Numbered from the stretch's first letter, positions 1-8,856 are shown. The stretch is DNA of 64,000 nucleotides from Dulcicalothrix desertica PCC 7102 (GCF_003991905.1 NZ_RSCL01000014.1:1-64000); one strand, 5' to 3'. Program-made: numbers and translations. The notes: a model not told the origin generated them from the sequence alone.

Positions 1-71
<71 letters not shown>

Positions 72-290
72 GGATTTAATACCTTAGAAAGTAATGAATT
101 ACTTATTACTAGGCATTTGTTTGTTTAGCTCTTTTGTGAAAATTCTTTGAAGAATCCTCATCTTGTTTTGCCGAAGCAAAACTCATTTAATGCATTGCTT
201 TGACGAGGATTGACTTGTTACTTGGCTTTCAAACTATTACTTTTTCTCGGTTCGGTTGTTTGCGGTTTCTTTCTCGCCGCCGACTTATAT
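72..290 (-). other. 16S rRNA 5' leader (external transcribed spacer)
   Basis: About 220 bases between the predicted rrn promoter and the mature 16S 5' end, with no coding frame. It contains AT-rich and partly self-complementary stretches typical of the pre-rRNA leader that is removed during maturation. The boundaries are inferred from the flanking promoter and gene. Confidence 0.6.
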
Positions 291-319
291 AAGATAACGA
301 GTCCACAAGAGAATGTCAA
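291..319 (-). promoter_or_regulatory. Probable rrn operon promoter
   Basis: On the minus strand a perfect -35 hexamer TTGACA (319-314) is followed after 17 bases by TATCTT (296-291), a -10-like hexamer, pointing at the 16S gene. The position about 220 bases upstream of mature 16S fits an rRNA promoter. The region 320-485 upstream of it is AT-rich and holds no gene. Confidence 0.65.
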
Positions 320-485
320 GCGTTTTTGGAAAAAAATTCCAATTTTTTTTTTCACGCTGTAAATACTGCTTGCATGCGCCATTTAAACCTTTACACAAAG
401 CTGAAAAAGACACCAATCTATAAATAACCGCTAATCAATAGTCAAGAGTGAACTTGAAATTGATTAACGGCTATCATGTTAGAGG

Positions 486-710
486 TTATGGTGTTTTTTG
501 TAGTTCTGGACGCTCTTCAGGAAGAATAGCGCCTTCAACTGGACAAACCTGTAGACAAATACCGCAGTCGATACAGGTAGCAAAATCAATCCAGTACCAA
601 TCAGTACCTTTGGTATTTTTTCCAGGGCCATCATGAATACAAGCAACTGGACAAGCATTTACGCAGTCAGCAACACCTTCACAGACATTTGTAACAATTG
701 TATGCGGCAT
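486..710 (-). CDS. Dicluster (4Fe-4S-type) ferredoxin
   Basis: A 74-residue soluble electron carrier. The second half carries the canonical cluster motif CIDCGICLQVCP (CxxCxxCxxxCP). The first half has C10, C16 and C20-P with a further C24, an arrangement like the first cluster of 7Fe/8Fe bacterial ferredoxins, where one cluster may be 3Fe-4S. Length matches small dicluster ferredoxins annotated in cyanobacteria. It lies 86 bases downstream of hisZ on the same strand, so co-transcription is possible, but no partner enzyme is obvious nearby. The redox partner and the exact cluster type cannot be read from sequence. Confidence 0.9.
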   Translation of the reverse strand: MPHTIVTNVCEGVADCVNACPVACIHDGPGKNTKGTDWYWIDFATCIDCGICLQVCPVEGAILPEERPELQKTP

Positions 711-796
711 AATGTTCCTCTCCGAACTATTTAGGCGATAAAGCTGTACTAAAGCTTTTATACACTAGCAAGATTATGTAAAATCTTGTTCATGTT

Positions 797-2002
797 TTAC
801 ACCGACTCAATAACGGGTGGAGCATCAGCTTTTATCCAAGCAATCTGCCCAATACCTCGACGTACCGCATACTCTCTAATTGCTTTTTCATCTCGTTCCC
901 CCAAGTCCATCTCAACTCGTACCAAATGCGTGGAGTTACGAAGTTTGGCACTATAAGCAAAAGCTGTATTATACGCTTGTGGACTTAAAGCCACTACCAA
1001 CCAGTTCGTCGCTGGTGTTGTCTGTGGCAACTGTTGCGACACTGATAATATCTGATATAGACCATCTAGTAAAAAAACAAAACCAATACCAGGAATGTTT
1101 TCTGCTTGCGGATGATAAAGCCCTAAAAGATTGTCATAGCGACCACCCCGACCAATCGAAATAGATTGACCGTCTGCATTTGTAACAACTTCAAACACAA
1201 TACCCGTGTAATAATCAAAAGTCTGAATCAAACTTAAATCAAGAATAATCGAAAAATTCCCACTCGATTCAAGCAACTCAACTAAAGATTTCAACCCATT
1301 GACCGCTTCAAGTTGCGCTGGTTCTAATACTAAATTTGCCATCCGAGCAAACACTACCTCTGGGCGCCCACGTAAATCAAGCATCAACCGCGCGCGCTCG
1401 TGCAGTTCATCAGTTAAAGGCAGTTCATCAAGCGCTACTCGGTCAAGATTTGCAATAGCATTACGAACACTATCGAGCAACTTAGCAGGAAATGCTTCGA
1501 GTAAAGAGCGTGTAATCCCCGCTTCACCCAAAACTAAATGCCAATTGTTTAAACTCAACGCAGCAAGGCTTTCTGATACTAGTAATAGTATTTCCGCATT
1601 TGCCAGTAATCCCCTGCTGCCAAGTAACTCAACGCCCGATTGGTAAAACTCTTGCTGCCGATTATGTTTCGATTCTCGTCGCTGAAATACATTTGCATTG
1701 TAATACAAACGCTGCGGATATACCGCACCTGCCATACGTGTTACGGCAGTGCGAGCAATCGAAGCAGTTAATTCCGGCCGTAACCCTAACTCTTCCTGTT
1801 CATCATTTTGGAGTTTCAGCACCGCGCGGCGCCCAATCGCACCTCCAGCCATCAGCGTATCCATACGCTCCAGCGTCGAAGTGATAATTTGGTGATAGCC
1901 CCAACGGTGAAAAACCTGCTGTAACCTATCTTCAATCCAGCGTTTTTGAGCTACATCAAGGGGGAGTAAATCCCTAGCTCCCGCTGCTGGTTGGTAAACC
2001 AT
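797..2002 (-). CDS. hisZ: ATP phosphoribosyltransferase regulatory subunit
   Basis: HisZ is a catalytically inactive histidyl-tRNA-synthetase paralogue that associates with short-form HisG, the first enzyme of histidine biosynthesis. The 401-residue protein shows the class II synthetase-like core: GARDLLPLD near the N-terminus and LGLRPELTASIAR, where true HisRS has LRPEGT. The IGRGGRYDNLLG segment is also conserved. The start ATG is the first in frame. It begins 3 bases after the stop of the DnaJ-TPR gene, which implies one operon. Distinction from HisS rests on the altered motifs and the divergent C-terminal region. Confidence 0.92.
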   Translation of the reverse strand: MVYQPAAGARDLLPLDVAQKRWIEDRLQQVFHRWGYHQIITSTLERMDTLMAGGAIGRRAVLKLQNDEQEELGLRPELTASIARTAVTRMAGAVYPQRLYYNANVFQRRESKHNRQQEFYQSGVELLGSRGLLANAEILLLVSESLAALSLNNWHLVLGEAGITRSLLEAFPAKLLDSVRNAIANLDRVALDELPLTDELHERARLMLDLRGRPEVVFARMANLVLEPAQLEAVNGLKSLVELLESSGNFSIILDLSLIQTFDYYTGIVFEVVTNADGQSISIGRGGRYDNLLGLYHPQAENIPGIGFVFLLDGLYQILSVSQQLPQTTPATNWLVVALSPQAYNTAFAYSAKLRNSTHLVRVEMDLGERDEKAIREYAVRRGIGQIAWIKADAPPVIESV

Positions 2003-2005
2003 AAA

Positions 2006-2956
2006 TTATTTTTTCTTCCCACCAAACAAACCACCAAACAAACCGCCCCCGGACTTTTCTGGTTGCTTAGAAGCCTGAGTTGGCGGCGCTGTTTTTACCG
2101 CTGTCCCAGACTTCTGCCCCATAACTTGTTCGATTTTGCGTTTACCCTCAGATGCCATTTGGTCATTCGGGTCTAACTGCAAGGCACGGTCAAAATGGAC
2201 TTTCGCCATTGTTGTTTGATTTTGCTTTAAATAGACCACTCCGATCAAGCTATGACAGCGACTATTATTTGGAGCAAGTTTAATTGCGTCTTGAAGTTCT
2301 ACCCTTGCTTGTGCGAATTGATTCTTCTTCATTAACTCTTGGGCACGACGCAAATAATTACTAATGCTTGTGTCTTCTTTATTCGCAGCAGTCTGTAAAA
2401 TTGTTGTATCAGTATTTTCACTATTCTTACTTGTTACTTTAATTGACGCTGGAGTCGGTGGCGCCTTATCAAATTTTTTACCTGCAGTCCGCATCAAATA
2501 TACTAAATTTAGTTCGCTGACATAACCAATAATCTGTACAGCTTTAGTTAATGAATCATATTGAGTTTCAGCGATTTTTAATATCATTGTTCTATACAGT
2601 TGCTCAACGTTAGGAGAACCTGCAAGTTGACGTGCTGGGTCGCTACTCAAATCAACAGAAGCAGACTCTTGCACTAAACGCTTACCTATTTGCGATAACA
2701 CAACCATGTACTCAGTCCGAGTTCGTTCTTGCGATAACTTTTCGTAAGCAGGATTTACCAGCTTCGACAATAACTCACCTGCCAGTTGCTTTTCTTCAGC
2801 ACTAGCAGATGCACAGCTATCTGGGTGCAACCGTCGTGCAATGTTTAAGTATCGTTTGCGAATCTCTTTAACATCCGCATCAACCGGAACACATAACACA
2901 GCATGGTAGTCTATAGAGTCAAATTTAAATAAACCACGTTCTATTTTTATAGACAT
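2006..2956 (-). CDS. J-domain protein with C-terminal TPR repeats
   Basis: A 316-residue protein with an N-terminal J domain (about 15-85) that includes the HPD tripeptide (LHPDS) needed to stimulate DnaK-type Hsp70 ATPase. A low-complexity linker follows, then two or three tetratricopeptide repeats (about 200-275). The extreme C-terminus is a basic glycine-rich tail (GGLFGGLFGGKKK). No zinc-finger or DnaJ client-binding domain is present, so it is a specialised co-chaperone rather than DnaJ itself. It is the first gene of a probable operon with hisZ. The client is unknown. Confidence 0.85.
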   Translation of the reverse strand: MSIKIERGLFKFDSIDYHAVLCVPVDADVKEIRKRYLNIARRLHPDSCASASAEEKQLAGELLSKLVNPAYEKLSQERTRTEYMVVLSQIGKRLVQESASVDLSSDPARQLAGSPNVEQLYRTMILKIAETQYDSLTKAVQIIGYVSELNLVYLMRTAGKKFDKAPPTPASIKVTSKNSENTDTTILQTAANKEDTSISNYLRRAQELMKKNQFAQARVELQDAIKLAPNNSRCHSLIGVVYLKQNQTTMAKVHFDRALQLDPNDQMASEGKRKIEQVMGQKSGTAVKTAPPTQASKQPEKSGGGLFGGLFGGKKK

Positions 2957-3042
2957 ATAGCGCCATAAGAAAAAAGTTTACATTAATCTTTCTAGTTTAC
3001 TTCCCTTCTCCAAAATGGCTATAAATTTGACAGGGTTTATAG

Positions 3043-3852
3043 CTACCATGCGGATAAAGCAGGCGCCTTCTGAAGCGAATCACTCATTGCATCATGTACA
3101 CGCCCGTTAGTGGCGAGAATCCTTCCAGACTGGACTTTGAACTCCGAACCATCATACGCTGTAACCTTTCCTCCAGCCTCACGCAGTATAACCACACCTG
3201 CCACCATATCCCAAGGTGACAGACCACGTTCCCAGTAACCGTCAACACGTCCGCAGGCTACGTATGCTAAATCAATTGAAGCGGCGCCACTACGTCTAAC
3301 GCCCTGAGTCAAGTGAGTAAAGTGACAAAACTCTGCGTAATTATTATCAGTAGTTTCACGACGGTCATAAGCAAAACCAGTTACTAATAAACTTTTACTC
3401 AATTCCGAGGTGTTAGAAACCCGAATTGGATGACGGTTGCGCGTTGCTCCTAAACCAGTACCCGCACGAAACAGTTCATTATGCCACGGGTCATAAATTA
3501 CGCCAACTTCAGGTACACCATCAACCAAAAGCCCAATTGAAACAGCAAACATGGGATATTGATGAGCGAAATTAGTTGTACCATCAAGCGGGTCAATTGC
3601 CCAAAGGTACTTATCCTTTTGATTTCCCAATTCCCCAGACTCTTCTGAAAGAATCCCATGTTCGGGAAGATGACGCTGAAAATGAGCCAGTATTACATCT
3701 TCAGCAGCTTTATCAGCAGCAGTAACTAAATCACCTGGGCGCCCTTTTTCAACAACTGAATCCTCAATTTTACCTAGAAAAGATTGTAAAACGGCGCCAG
3801 CAGAGAGTGCCGCTTCTGTAGCAATATCAAGAAAAGTCTGTAAATCTTTCAT
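3043..3852 (-). CDS. Inositol monophosphatase family protein
   Basis: A 269-residue Mg2+-dependent phosphatase of the IMPase/SuhB family, which hydrolyses small phosphate monoesters such as myo-inositol 1-phosphate. The metal-binding signature is complete: GDLVTAADKAAE, EESGE, WAIDPLDGTTNFAH and the late SPWDMVAGVVILREAGG motif. Length is typical. It starts 2 bases after the thermonuclease-like gene and is the last of a three-gene minus-strand operon beginning with the FdC2-like ferredoxin. Family members also include fructose-1,6-bisphosphatase-like and histidinol-phosphatase-like enzymes, so the substrate is not certain. Confidence 0.9.
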   Translation of the reverse strand: MKDLQTFLDIATEAALSAGAVLQSFLGKIEDSVVEKGRPGDLVTAADKAAEDVILAHFQRHLPEHGILSEESGELGNQKDKYLWAIDPLDGTTNFAHQYPMFAVSIGLLVDGVPEVGVIYDPWHNELFRAGTGLGATRNRHPIRVSNTSELSKSLLVTGFAYDRRETTDNNYAEFCHFTHLTQGVRRSGAASIDLAYVACGRVDGYWERGLSPWDMVAGVVILREAGGKVTAYDGSEFKVQSGRILATNGRVHDAMSDSLQKAPALSAW

Positions 3853-3854
3853 AA

Positions 3855-4379
3855 TTATCTATTAGCACGCCTAAATTCATATGGAGAAGTACGCAGAGGC
3901 TTTTCGGGGTTCCAAATGCCAAGTCCCATTAATCGTGACCATTGTTGAGCGCGTTCGAGTTTTAAGTCATATTTATGGTTTGGGAAGCGCGGAGCATATA
4001 AAGCATGACCATCTTTAATCATTTGCTCGTTCAGCAAGATTTTATCCTTCCATACATAAGCAAGAACACGACCAATCTTATCGCGCGCTTCAATATCAAA
4101 TTCTAAATTGACAGGTGCCTCACCAATCAACGCTTCAAAATGTTCCTTAGCATTACTTCCCCAAGGACGCTGACGCAAGTCGGGAGCATCAATACCTATC
4201 AAACGAACTTGAGAAATCAAATTCGGCTGTTCCCCCATTCCCAATACTTCAAAAGTTTGCCCGCTAACCACCCGTACAACTCTAACCTGTATTGGTGTAC
4301 TTTCAGCTTTTTTCTCTGGCTGACACCCTACAACCAAAAGCAAAAGGCAAACTAAAAGTAATCTTTTAATAATAGTCAT
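3855..4379 (-). CDS. Thermonuclease (SNase-like) family lipoprotein
   Basis: A 174-residue protein with a lipoprotein signal: basic n-region, hydrophobic stretch and lipobox LVVGC near residue 19, so it is probably membrane-anchored outside the cytoplasm. The mature part is an SNc/OB-fold domain (about 32-165) with VRLIGIDAPD and a GRVLAYVW-like segment. The usual active-site arginine of the RLxGIDAPE motif and a downstream acidic residue are present in recognisable form. It would hydrolyse nucleic acids in a Ca2+-dependent way if active. It lies between the ferredoxin and phosphatase genes with gaps of 5 and 2 bases. Confidence 0.85.
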   Translation of the reverse strand: MTIIKRLLLVCLLLLVVGCQPEKKAESTPIQVRVVRVVSGQTFEVLGMGEQPNLISQVRLIGIDAPDLRQRPWGSNAKEHFEALIGEAPVNLEFDIEARDKIGRVLAYVWKDKILLNEQMIKDGHALYAPRFPNHKYDLKLERAQQWSRLMGLGIWNPEKPLRTSPYEFRRANR

Positions 4380-4384
4380 GCGTA

Positions 4385-4753
4385 CTAGTCTTCATCTAAA
4401 GGTAAACCTGCACGTACTTTACCTTTGGCAAAAAAGCGTCCAAATTGAAGCTCATATACCTCATCCTCATCTTGAGTTTCAACTTCCAAATCAGAACGTG
4501 CATAGCTAACACATAACAAAGCATAACCTTTGTTTTGTAGCTCCGGCGATAAGCCTATTGCCTCTGGCTGATGAATATCTCCTGATAATACACGTACTGC
4601 ACAAGTTGTACAGGCGCCGTTACGGCAAGAAAACGGCAGTGAGTTACCTTGGTGTTCAGCAGTGTGAAGAATATAACGGTCATCGGGAACCTGAAAGGTA
4701 TGAGTAACGCCTTTTTGGCGGTCATGTACCGTAATGGTGTGTTTTTGCGACAT
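4385..4753 (-). CDS. Plant-type [2Fe-2S] ferredoxin, FdC2/Fed2-like
   Basis: A 122-residue ferredoxin with the plant-type cluster motif CRNGACTTC plus a fourth cysteine in the ALLCVSY segment. Compared with photosynthetic PetF it has a C-terminal extension (about 20 residues, including FGRFFAKGKVRAG), a feature of the FdC2/Fed2 group that is linked to iron response in cyanobacteria and plastids. The open frame extends to 5029, but that part runs antisense through tRNA-Ser, so I take ATG 4753. It heads a tight operon with the thermonuclease-like and IMPase genes. Assignment to FdC2 rather than another ferredoxin is by length and tail. Confidence 0.88.
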   Translation of the reverse strand: MSQKHTITVHDRQKGVTHTFQVPDDRYILHTAEHQGNSLPFSCRNGACTTCAVRVLSGDIHQPEAIGLSPELQNKGYALLCVSYARSDLEVETQDEDEVYELQFGRFFAKGKVRAGLPLDED

Positions 4754-4857
4754 TGTTATCTTAGGTTTTAAGCGATTCTTAGGGAATTTTTGTATTTCAG
4801 TCAAAATATTATTGCAGTTTTTTAATTTTAATTGTATAGTAATAACTTGTGACATCT

Positions 4858-4944
4858 GGAGAGATGGCCGAGTGGTTGAAGGCGCAACACTGGAAATGTT
4901 GTTTAGGGGAAACTTTAACGAGGGTTCGAATCCCTCTCTCTCCG
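4858..4944 (+). tRNA. tRNA-Ser (GGA anticodon)
   Basis: An 87-nt class II tRNA. The acceptor stem GGAGAGA pairs with TCTCTCC, with discriminator G. The anticodon stem CAACA/TGTTG encloses loop CTGGAAA with anticodon GGA, reading UCC/UCU. A long variable arm follows, then the T arm GAGGGTTCGAATCCCTC. CCA is not encoded. The gene lies divergently next to the ferredoxin gene and upstream of an integrase remnant. Confidence 0.96.
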
Positions 4945-4977
4945 TATTATTTATACAATATATCTTGAAACGCTGTA

Positions 4978-4998
4978 GCACAGGCATCCTGCCTGTGC
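4978..4998. repeat. Hairpin of the TTGTGG/CCACAA-type repeat family
   Basis: A perfect 9-bp inverted repeat (GCACAGGCA / TGCCTGTGC) with a 3-base loop, 34 bases after the tRNA. The core resembles the GGCATCC-tGCC elements found elsewhere in the window. It may also act as a transcription terminator for the tRNA. Confidence 0.7.
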
Positions 4999-5126
4999 CG
5001 TTAATTATTCGCTGCGTTCTCACCCGCATAGGTTGTAAACCCCTATGCTAATAGCAAAAGTTCTCTTGAAGAGGACTTTAATAATTTTGTTATTTTTGTT
5101 ACTCTACATTATTTTTTATATAGTTT

Positions 5127-5453
5127 TTACTTAGACGTGCAAGATAAGCCTCTCACTGGCGCCCAAACGCACCAGGCGGGTATGAGCATAATTGCAGAAT
5201 TTGTAAATAAAATTACTTGTGGCTTATTATTACCTTTTTGGTAATGTTCCCACTCTTTCAACTGCCCCTTAGCATAATCTAACTCTATTTGTTGAAATAT
5301 TAACTGAGCTTAACGGCGCCCGGATGGAGTATCAGGCAAACTTAAATCTAACGTTACTTGTTTACCGTTATTCCATTGTTCGGGTAGTAACAAACCAATT
5401 AAACCTTGATGAGTTGTGATAGTAATTTGTTCTTTTGTATCTTGTCTGTACAT
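5127..5453 (-). pseudogene. Remnant of a tyrosine recombinase N-terminus (arm DNA-binding domain)
   Basis: The minus-strand frame from ATG 5453 runs 47 codons to TAA (5312-5310) and continues open in the same frame to 5127. Residues around the stop read LSLPDTPSGRR-stop-AQLIFQQIELDYAKGQ. This resembles the arm-type DNA-binding domain of cyanobacterial phage-like integrases (GLxDTPxNRxxAExKAxQIELDI...). A single C-to-T change (CAA to TAA) would explain the stop. The stretch after about 5230 no longer looks like an integrase and the catalytic domain is missing. Location about 180 bases past a tRNA fits a former integration event. The family match is by eye and not certain. The gap 5454-5709 is AT-rich and empty. 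Confidence 0.5.
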
Positions 5454-5709
5454 AAAGTTAAAATATGGAATAAACCGTAATTGAGATTATAAACTCATTT
5501 TTATTTTTTTGATTCAAATAAGATTGCATATGATTGCATTTTTGCAAATAATGTTAGTCGAATTTAAATCACTATTTAATAAGCCAAGATATTATTGGAA
5601 CCAAGTATGTTAGATGGTAATAGGTTCGATTTTTTGTCAAGTAGCTTCTTACTAGTTGTACTTTACCCTTTAAGTTTCCTGTGTTAATTAAGAGGGATAG
5701 TATAAAATA

Positions 5710-7212
5710 GTGCTAGCATTTATAAAAGTTATGAATCAATTGCAACATTCTCAACAGCCTACAAGTAAACAATATTTGGGTAATATAAAATTAGACTTTC
5801 TTGACGAATCAGAAAAGGTAAGTATTTTTAACCAGCAAGCTAAATATTTACATAGCCATCTAGAGTATTACGAAGACTTTATTGATAAACTGATTGTTAA
5901 ATTTAAATCTAATCCCCATTCGAGTGCATCAATTACAGCCCTTAATGCGATTGTTGCTGCTTCCGGCGCCTCCAATTGTTTTATACTTCAAAATCATCAA
6001 TCAACTTGGGGTGTTAAGTCACAAAGTGATTATACTGAGATAAAAGCAGAAGATTGTGAAGATGTTGTAATCCATAGCATCTTACCTATAATTAATGACG
6101 AGTATATTTTTAATCCAGCCCAATTTGGTATATATAGTAGGTATAATGATAATCAAGGCGCCTCAAAAGTATTTATAGCATTACCTATAAAAACAGTACC
6201 GAAAGCTGAGATAATGGTAGTTTGTGGATTAGTTGTGTCTGAATATTTAACAGAAGTATTCGGTAAAATTATTTCTAGTTTTTATCAAGCTAGTTTATTA
6301 TATAAGGAAGTCGAACTTCTTGAAGCAAGTATCTTAGATAGCTTAAAGTTTCATTATGGCTTTGTATCATCATCATTGTATCACAAAAGATTTGACTTAT
6401 TTAGTCAGCGATTAAAACAAATGGTGATGTATTTTGAGCCAGTTTTACATATTGAACCAGAGGATTTATTTATAAGCGGTTGGGAAGCTTTAGCACGCAA
6501 CCCAATTAATCATACGGCACCTTCAGATTTGTTTACAGCAGCAGAGTTATGGGGTTCTAATTTTACCGTTACGCTTGACAAGTACTTTCTAGATGTTGCT
6601 TGTGAACGTTATCGTCATGCTCGAGAATCAGTGCAAAGACGTGCAGGTGATGTTGTTCCCTTATCAGTAAATGTTTACCCAGAGTCGTTAATGCGAATGG
6701 AATATTTTGAAACCGTAAGAAAAATCATTAAAGATAAAGTAATATCTCCAAGAAATTTAGTTTTAGAAATTTCTGAAAAAACAGATTTACCACAATTTGC
6801 TGATGGAATAAGATTAAAAAATCCACTTCAAAATTTTAAAAAACAATTACTAGAATATGTAAGCAAACTCAAAATTCGCTTTGCAATCGATGATTTTGGT
6901 GTTGGTTATGCTTCTGTATCCAGATTAGCAGGTTTAAATCCATCCCATGTTAAAATAGACCGTGAACTTCTTTATAATCATTCCAGCGATATTATTATCC
7001 GCTTTGTTCACGATTTAGTTGGAGCAAATAATTTAAACCCTGCTAAAGTTATTGTCGAAGGAATTGATGAAAAGACACCAATTAGTTTACGCTCACTTAG
7101 AGAAGTTGGTGTTAGTTATATTCAAGGGCATTTAGTTGGAAAACCTCAACCAGAGGTATATCGTCTTAGTCAAGATAAATATGATGATTTGAGGAAAAGA
7201 CTTTTACACTGA
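5710..7212 (+). CDS. EAL-domain cyclic di-GMP phosphodiesterase
   Basis: About 500 residues. The N-terminal half (to about 230) has no motif I recognise but could be a GAF-like sensor. The C-terminal half is an EAL domain with all key elements: WEALAR near residue 258 (the EAL glutamate), SVNVYP, LVLEISE, IDDFGVGYAS (loop 6), VKIDREL, VIVEGID and QGHLVGKP. An intact set implies an active enzyme that linearises c-di-GMP. No GGDEF domain is present. The start may be GTG 5710 or ATG 5731; a GAGGG stretch about 13 bases upstream gives weak support to GTG. It is monocistronic. What it senses cannot be told. Confidence 0.9.
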   Translation: MLAFIKVMNQLQHSQQPTSKQYLGNIKLDFLDESEKVSIFNQQAKYLHSHLEYYEDFIDKLIVKFKSNPHSSASITALNAIVAASGASNCFILQNHQSTWGVKSQSDYTEIKAEDCEDVVIHSILPIINDEYIFNPAQFGIYSRYNDNQGASKVFIALPIKTVPKAEIMVVCGLVVSEYLTEVFGKIISSFYQASLLYKEVELLEASILDSLKFHYGFVSSSLYHKRFDLFSQRLKQMVMYFEPVLHIEPEDLFISGWEALARNPINHTAPSDLFTAAELWGSNFTVTLDKYFLDVACERYRHARESVQRRAGDVVPLSVNVYPESLMRMEYFETVRKIIKDKVISPRNLVLEISEKTDLPQFADGIRLKNPLQNFKKQLLEYVSKLKIRFAIDDFGVGYASVSRLAGLNPSHVKIDRELLYNHSSDIIIRFVHDLVGANNLNPAKVIVEGIDEKTPISLRSLREVGVSYIQGHLVGKPQPEVYRLSQDKYDDLRKRLLH

Positions 7213-7347
7213 TGGGTCTGACCCCCAAGCGTCTAGTTGAGGTCAAGTTTATAATTACGTTTTCTAACCGAAGCTTGGTATTAGGCGACACCTGTGCGTA
7301 AAATCAGGCTGTTAATTTAATTTGGATTATAAGGAGAATTTAATCAA

Positions 7348-8439
7348 ATGGCTAAAAGTAAGAAATTAGGATTTGGTTGGATTGGGTGCCAAAAGCATAA
7401 AAATAATACATATTGCTCTATATACTGTGTTGTTCCACCACACATGCTGGAAAATTTAGCAGTTAACGGTAGTGAGCAAATGCGTGACTGGGCATTTCAT
7501 ACATTAAATTTATCATCAGAATTTCGTGGACGGCGCCGAGTTGTTGGTAACGTTAATTTTGCAGTATCACCAGGAGAAAAACGTCGCACTATATTTGATG
7601 CTGAAACGGGTCAACAACTTCCAGGTAAGCTGGTACGTTCCGAAGGAGACCCACCAAGTAACGATGAAGCTGTAAACGAAGCGTATGATTCAGCAGGTTC
7701 GACTTATGATTTTTTCTACGAGGTATTAGAACGTAACTCGATTGATGATAGAGGTTTACGCCTTGATTCAACGGTACACTATGGCGTCAAGTACGATAAC
7801 GCTTTTTGGAATGGCGACCAAATGGTGTATGGTGATGGTGATGGCGAAATATTTCAGCGTTTTACTAAATGTATAGATGTTATAGCTCATGAGTTAACAC
7901 ATGGTGTAACGCAATATGAAGCTAGTCTCAAGTATTTTGGTGAATCAGGCGCCTTGAATGAGTCAATGTCAGATGTTTTTGGCGCCTTAGTTAAACAATG
8001 GGTGAAAAAACAAACCGCAGACCAAGCAGATTGGATTATTGGTGAGGGTTTATTTACCGAAAAAGTTAAGGGTGTTGGCATTCGCTCAATGAAAGACCCT
8101 GGAACAGCTTATGATGACCCAGTTTTAGGCAAAGACCCTCAACCTGCCCACTACAAAGACCTTTACTCTGGTGTCAAAGATAATGGTGGAGTACATATTA
8201 ATTCTGGAATCCCCAACAAAGCATTTTATTTAGCTGCAACAGCTATTGGTGGTTATGCTTGGGAAAAAGCAGGAAAAATTTGGTATATTGCTTTGCGTGA
8301 CCGTCTTCGTTCAAGTTCAGATTTTAAAAGTGCAGCACTTATAATATCGCAAGTTGCAGGAGAACTTTATGGAGAAGGCAGCAACGAACAAAAAGCTGTA
8401 CAAAATGCATGGGAACAAGTAGGCGTATCTTTAAAATAA
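7348..8439 (+). CDS. Protealysin-like M4 family metalloprotease
   Basis: A 363-residue thermolysin-family zinc protease. HELTH near residue 181 gives two zinc ligands and the catalytic glutamate; the third ligand comes from GALNESMSDVFGA, and the NSGIPNKAFYLAA segment supplies the C-terminal catalytic region. There is no signal peptide and the propeptide is short (about 45 residues), with a PPHML segment after YCSIYCVV, as in protealysin-like proteases. A clear AAGGAG ribosome site lies 12 bases before ATG. An emfourin-like inhibitor gene follows 107 bases downstream with a terminator between. Protealysin-like enzymes are known to act inside or be released from cells; the location here is open. 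Confidence 0.92.
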   Translation: MAKSKKLGFGWIGCQKHKNNTYCSIYCVVPPHMLENLAVNGSEQMRDWAFHTLNLSSEFRGRRRVVGNVNFAVSPGEKRRTIFDAETGQQLPGKLVRSEGDPPSNDEAVNEAYDSAGSTYDFFYEVLERNSIDDRGLRLDSTVHYGVKYDNAFWNGDQMVYGDGDGEIFQRFTKCIDVIAHELTHGVTQYEASLKYFGESGALNESMSDVFGALVKQWVKKQTADQADWIIGEGLFTEKVKGVGIRSMKDPGTAYDDPVLGKDPQPAHYKDLYSGVKDNGGVHINSGIPNKAFYLAATAIGGYAWEKAGKIWYIALRDRLRSSSDFKSAALIISQVAGELYGEGSNEQKAVQNAWEQVGVSLK

Positions 8440-8486
8440 ATCGGAATTGCTAAATTTTATTATTGTGTTTGCTTTGTGTTATTTAG

Positions 8487-8520
8487 CTGGGAGATAATGA
8501 AGCTATCTTCCCAGTTTTTT
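8487..8520 (+). terminator. Rho-independent terminator after the M4 protease
   Basis: A GC-rich stem (CTGGGA-GATA / TATCTTCCCAG, one bulge) is followed directly by six T residues at 8515-8520. It sits between the protease and the inhibitor-like gene on the plus strand, so it could end or attenuate read-through. Confidence 0.8.
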
Positions 8521-8546
8521 ATCATAAAACACCGTCATAATATAAT

Positions 8547-8855
8547 ATGCGAGTTTATTTAGAGCGTACTGGTGGCTTCGCTGGTATGTCAAAAACCACA
8601 AAAGTTGATACAACAGCTATTCCCCAAGAAACAGCAAAGCAACTTCCACAACTACTGCAAGACTCAGATTTCTACAACTTGCCTGATTATATCGATTCAT
8701 CTTCCCCTAAACCAGATAGTTTTTTTTATCGTTTAACAGTAGAAAACAACGGAGAAACTCACACTGTAAGTGTCGGTGAATCCGCTGTTCCGAATAACTT
8801 AAAGCCTTTAATTGAATGGGTTAATACTGCGGCAGTAAGTCAAAATTTGAGCTAG
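8547..8855 (+). CDS. Emfourin-like M4 protease inhibitor
   Basis: A 102-residue cytosolic protein that opens with MRVYLERTGGFAG and has the DSDFYNLP and VENNGETHTVSVGE segments, the pattern I associate with emfourin (M4in), the proteinaceous inhibitor encoded beside protealysin in Serratia. The pairing with a protealysin-like M4 protease immediately upstream on the same strand strongly supports the call. It probably binds the protease active-site cleft and keeps it silent in the cell. Start ATG 8547 preserves the family N-terminus. A TATAAT stands directly before the ATG, too close to serve as its own -10 unless translation starts elsewhere. Confidence 0.75.
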   Translation: MRVYLERTGGFAGMSKTTKVDTTAIPQETAKQLPQLLQDSDFYNLPDYIDSSSPKPDSFFYRLTVENNGETHTVSVGESAVPNNLKPLIEWVNTAAVSQNLS

Positions 8856-8856
8856 G

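Noticed and set aside
4754-5029. N-terminal extension of the [2Fe-2S] ferredoxin frame
   Set aside because: It is antisense to tRNA-Ser and ferredoxin homology starts at ATG 4753.
8541-8546. TATAAT as the promoter of the emfourin-like gene
   Set aside because: It touches the ATG and no -35 is placed correctly, and transcription would start inside the gene; kept only as a possibility in the evidence.
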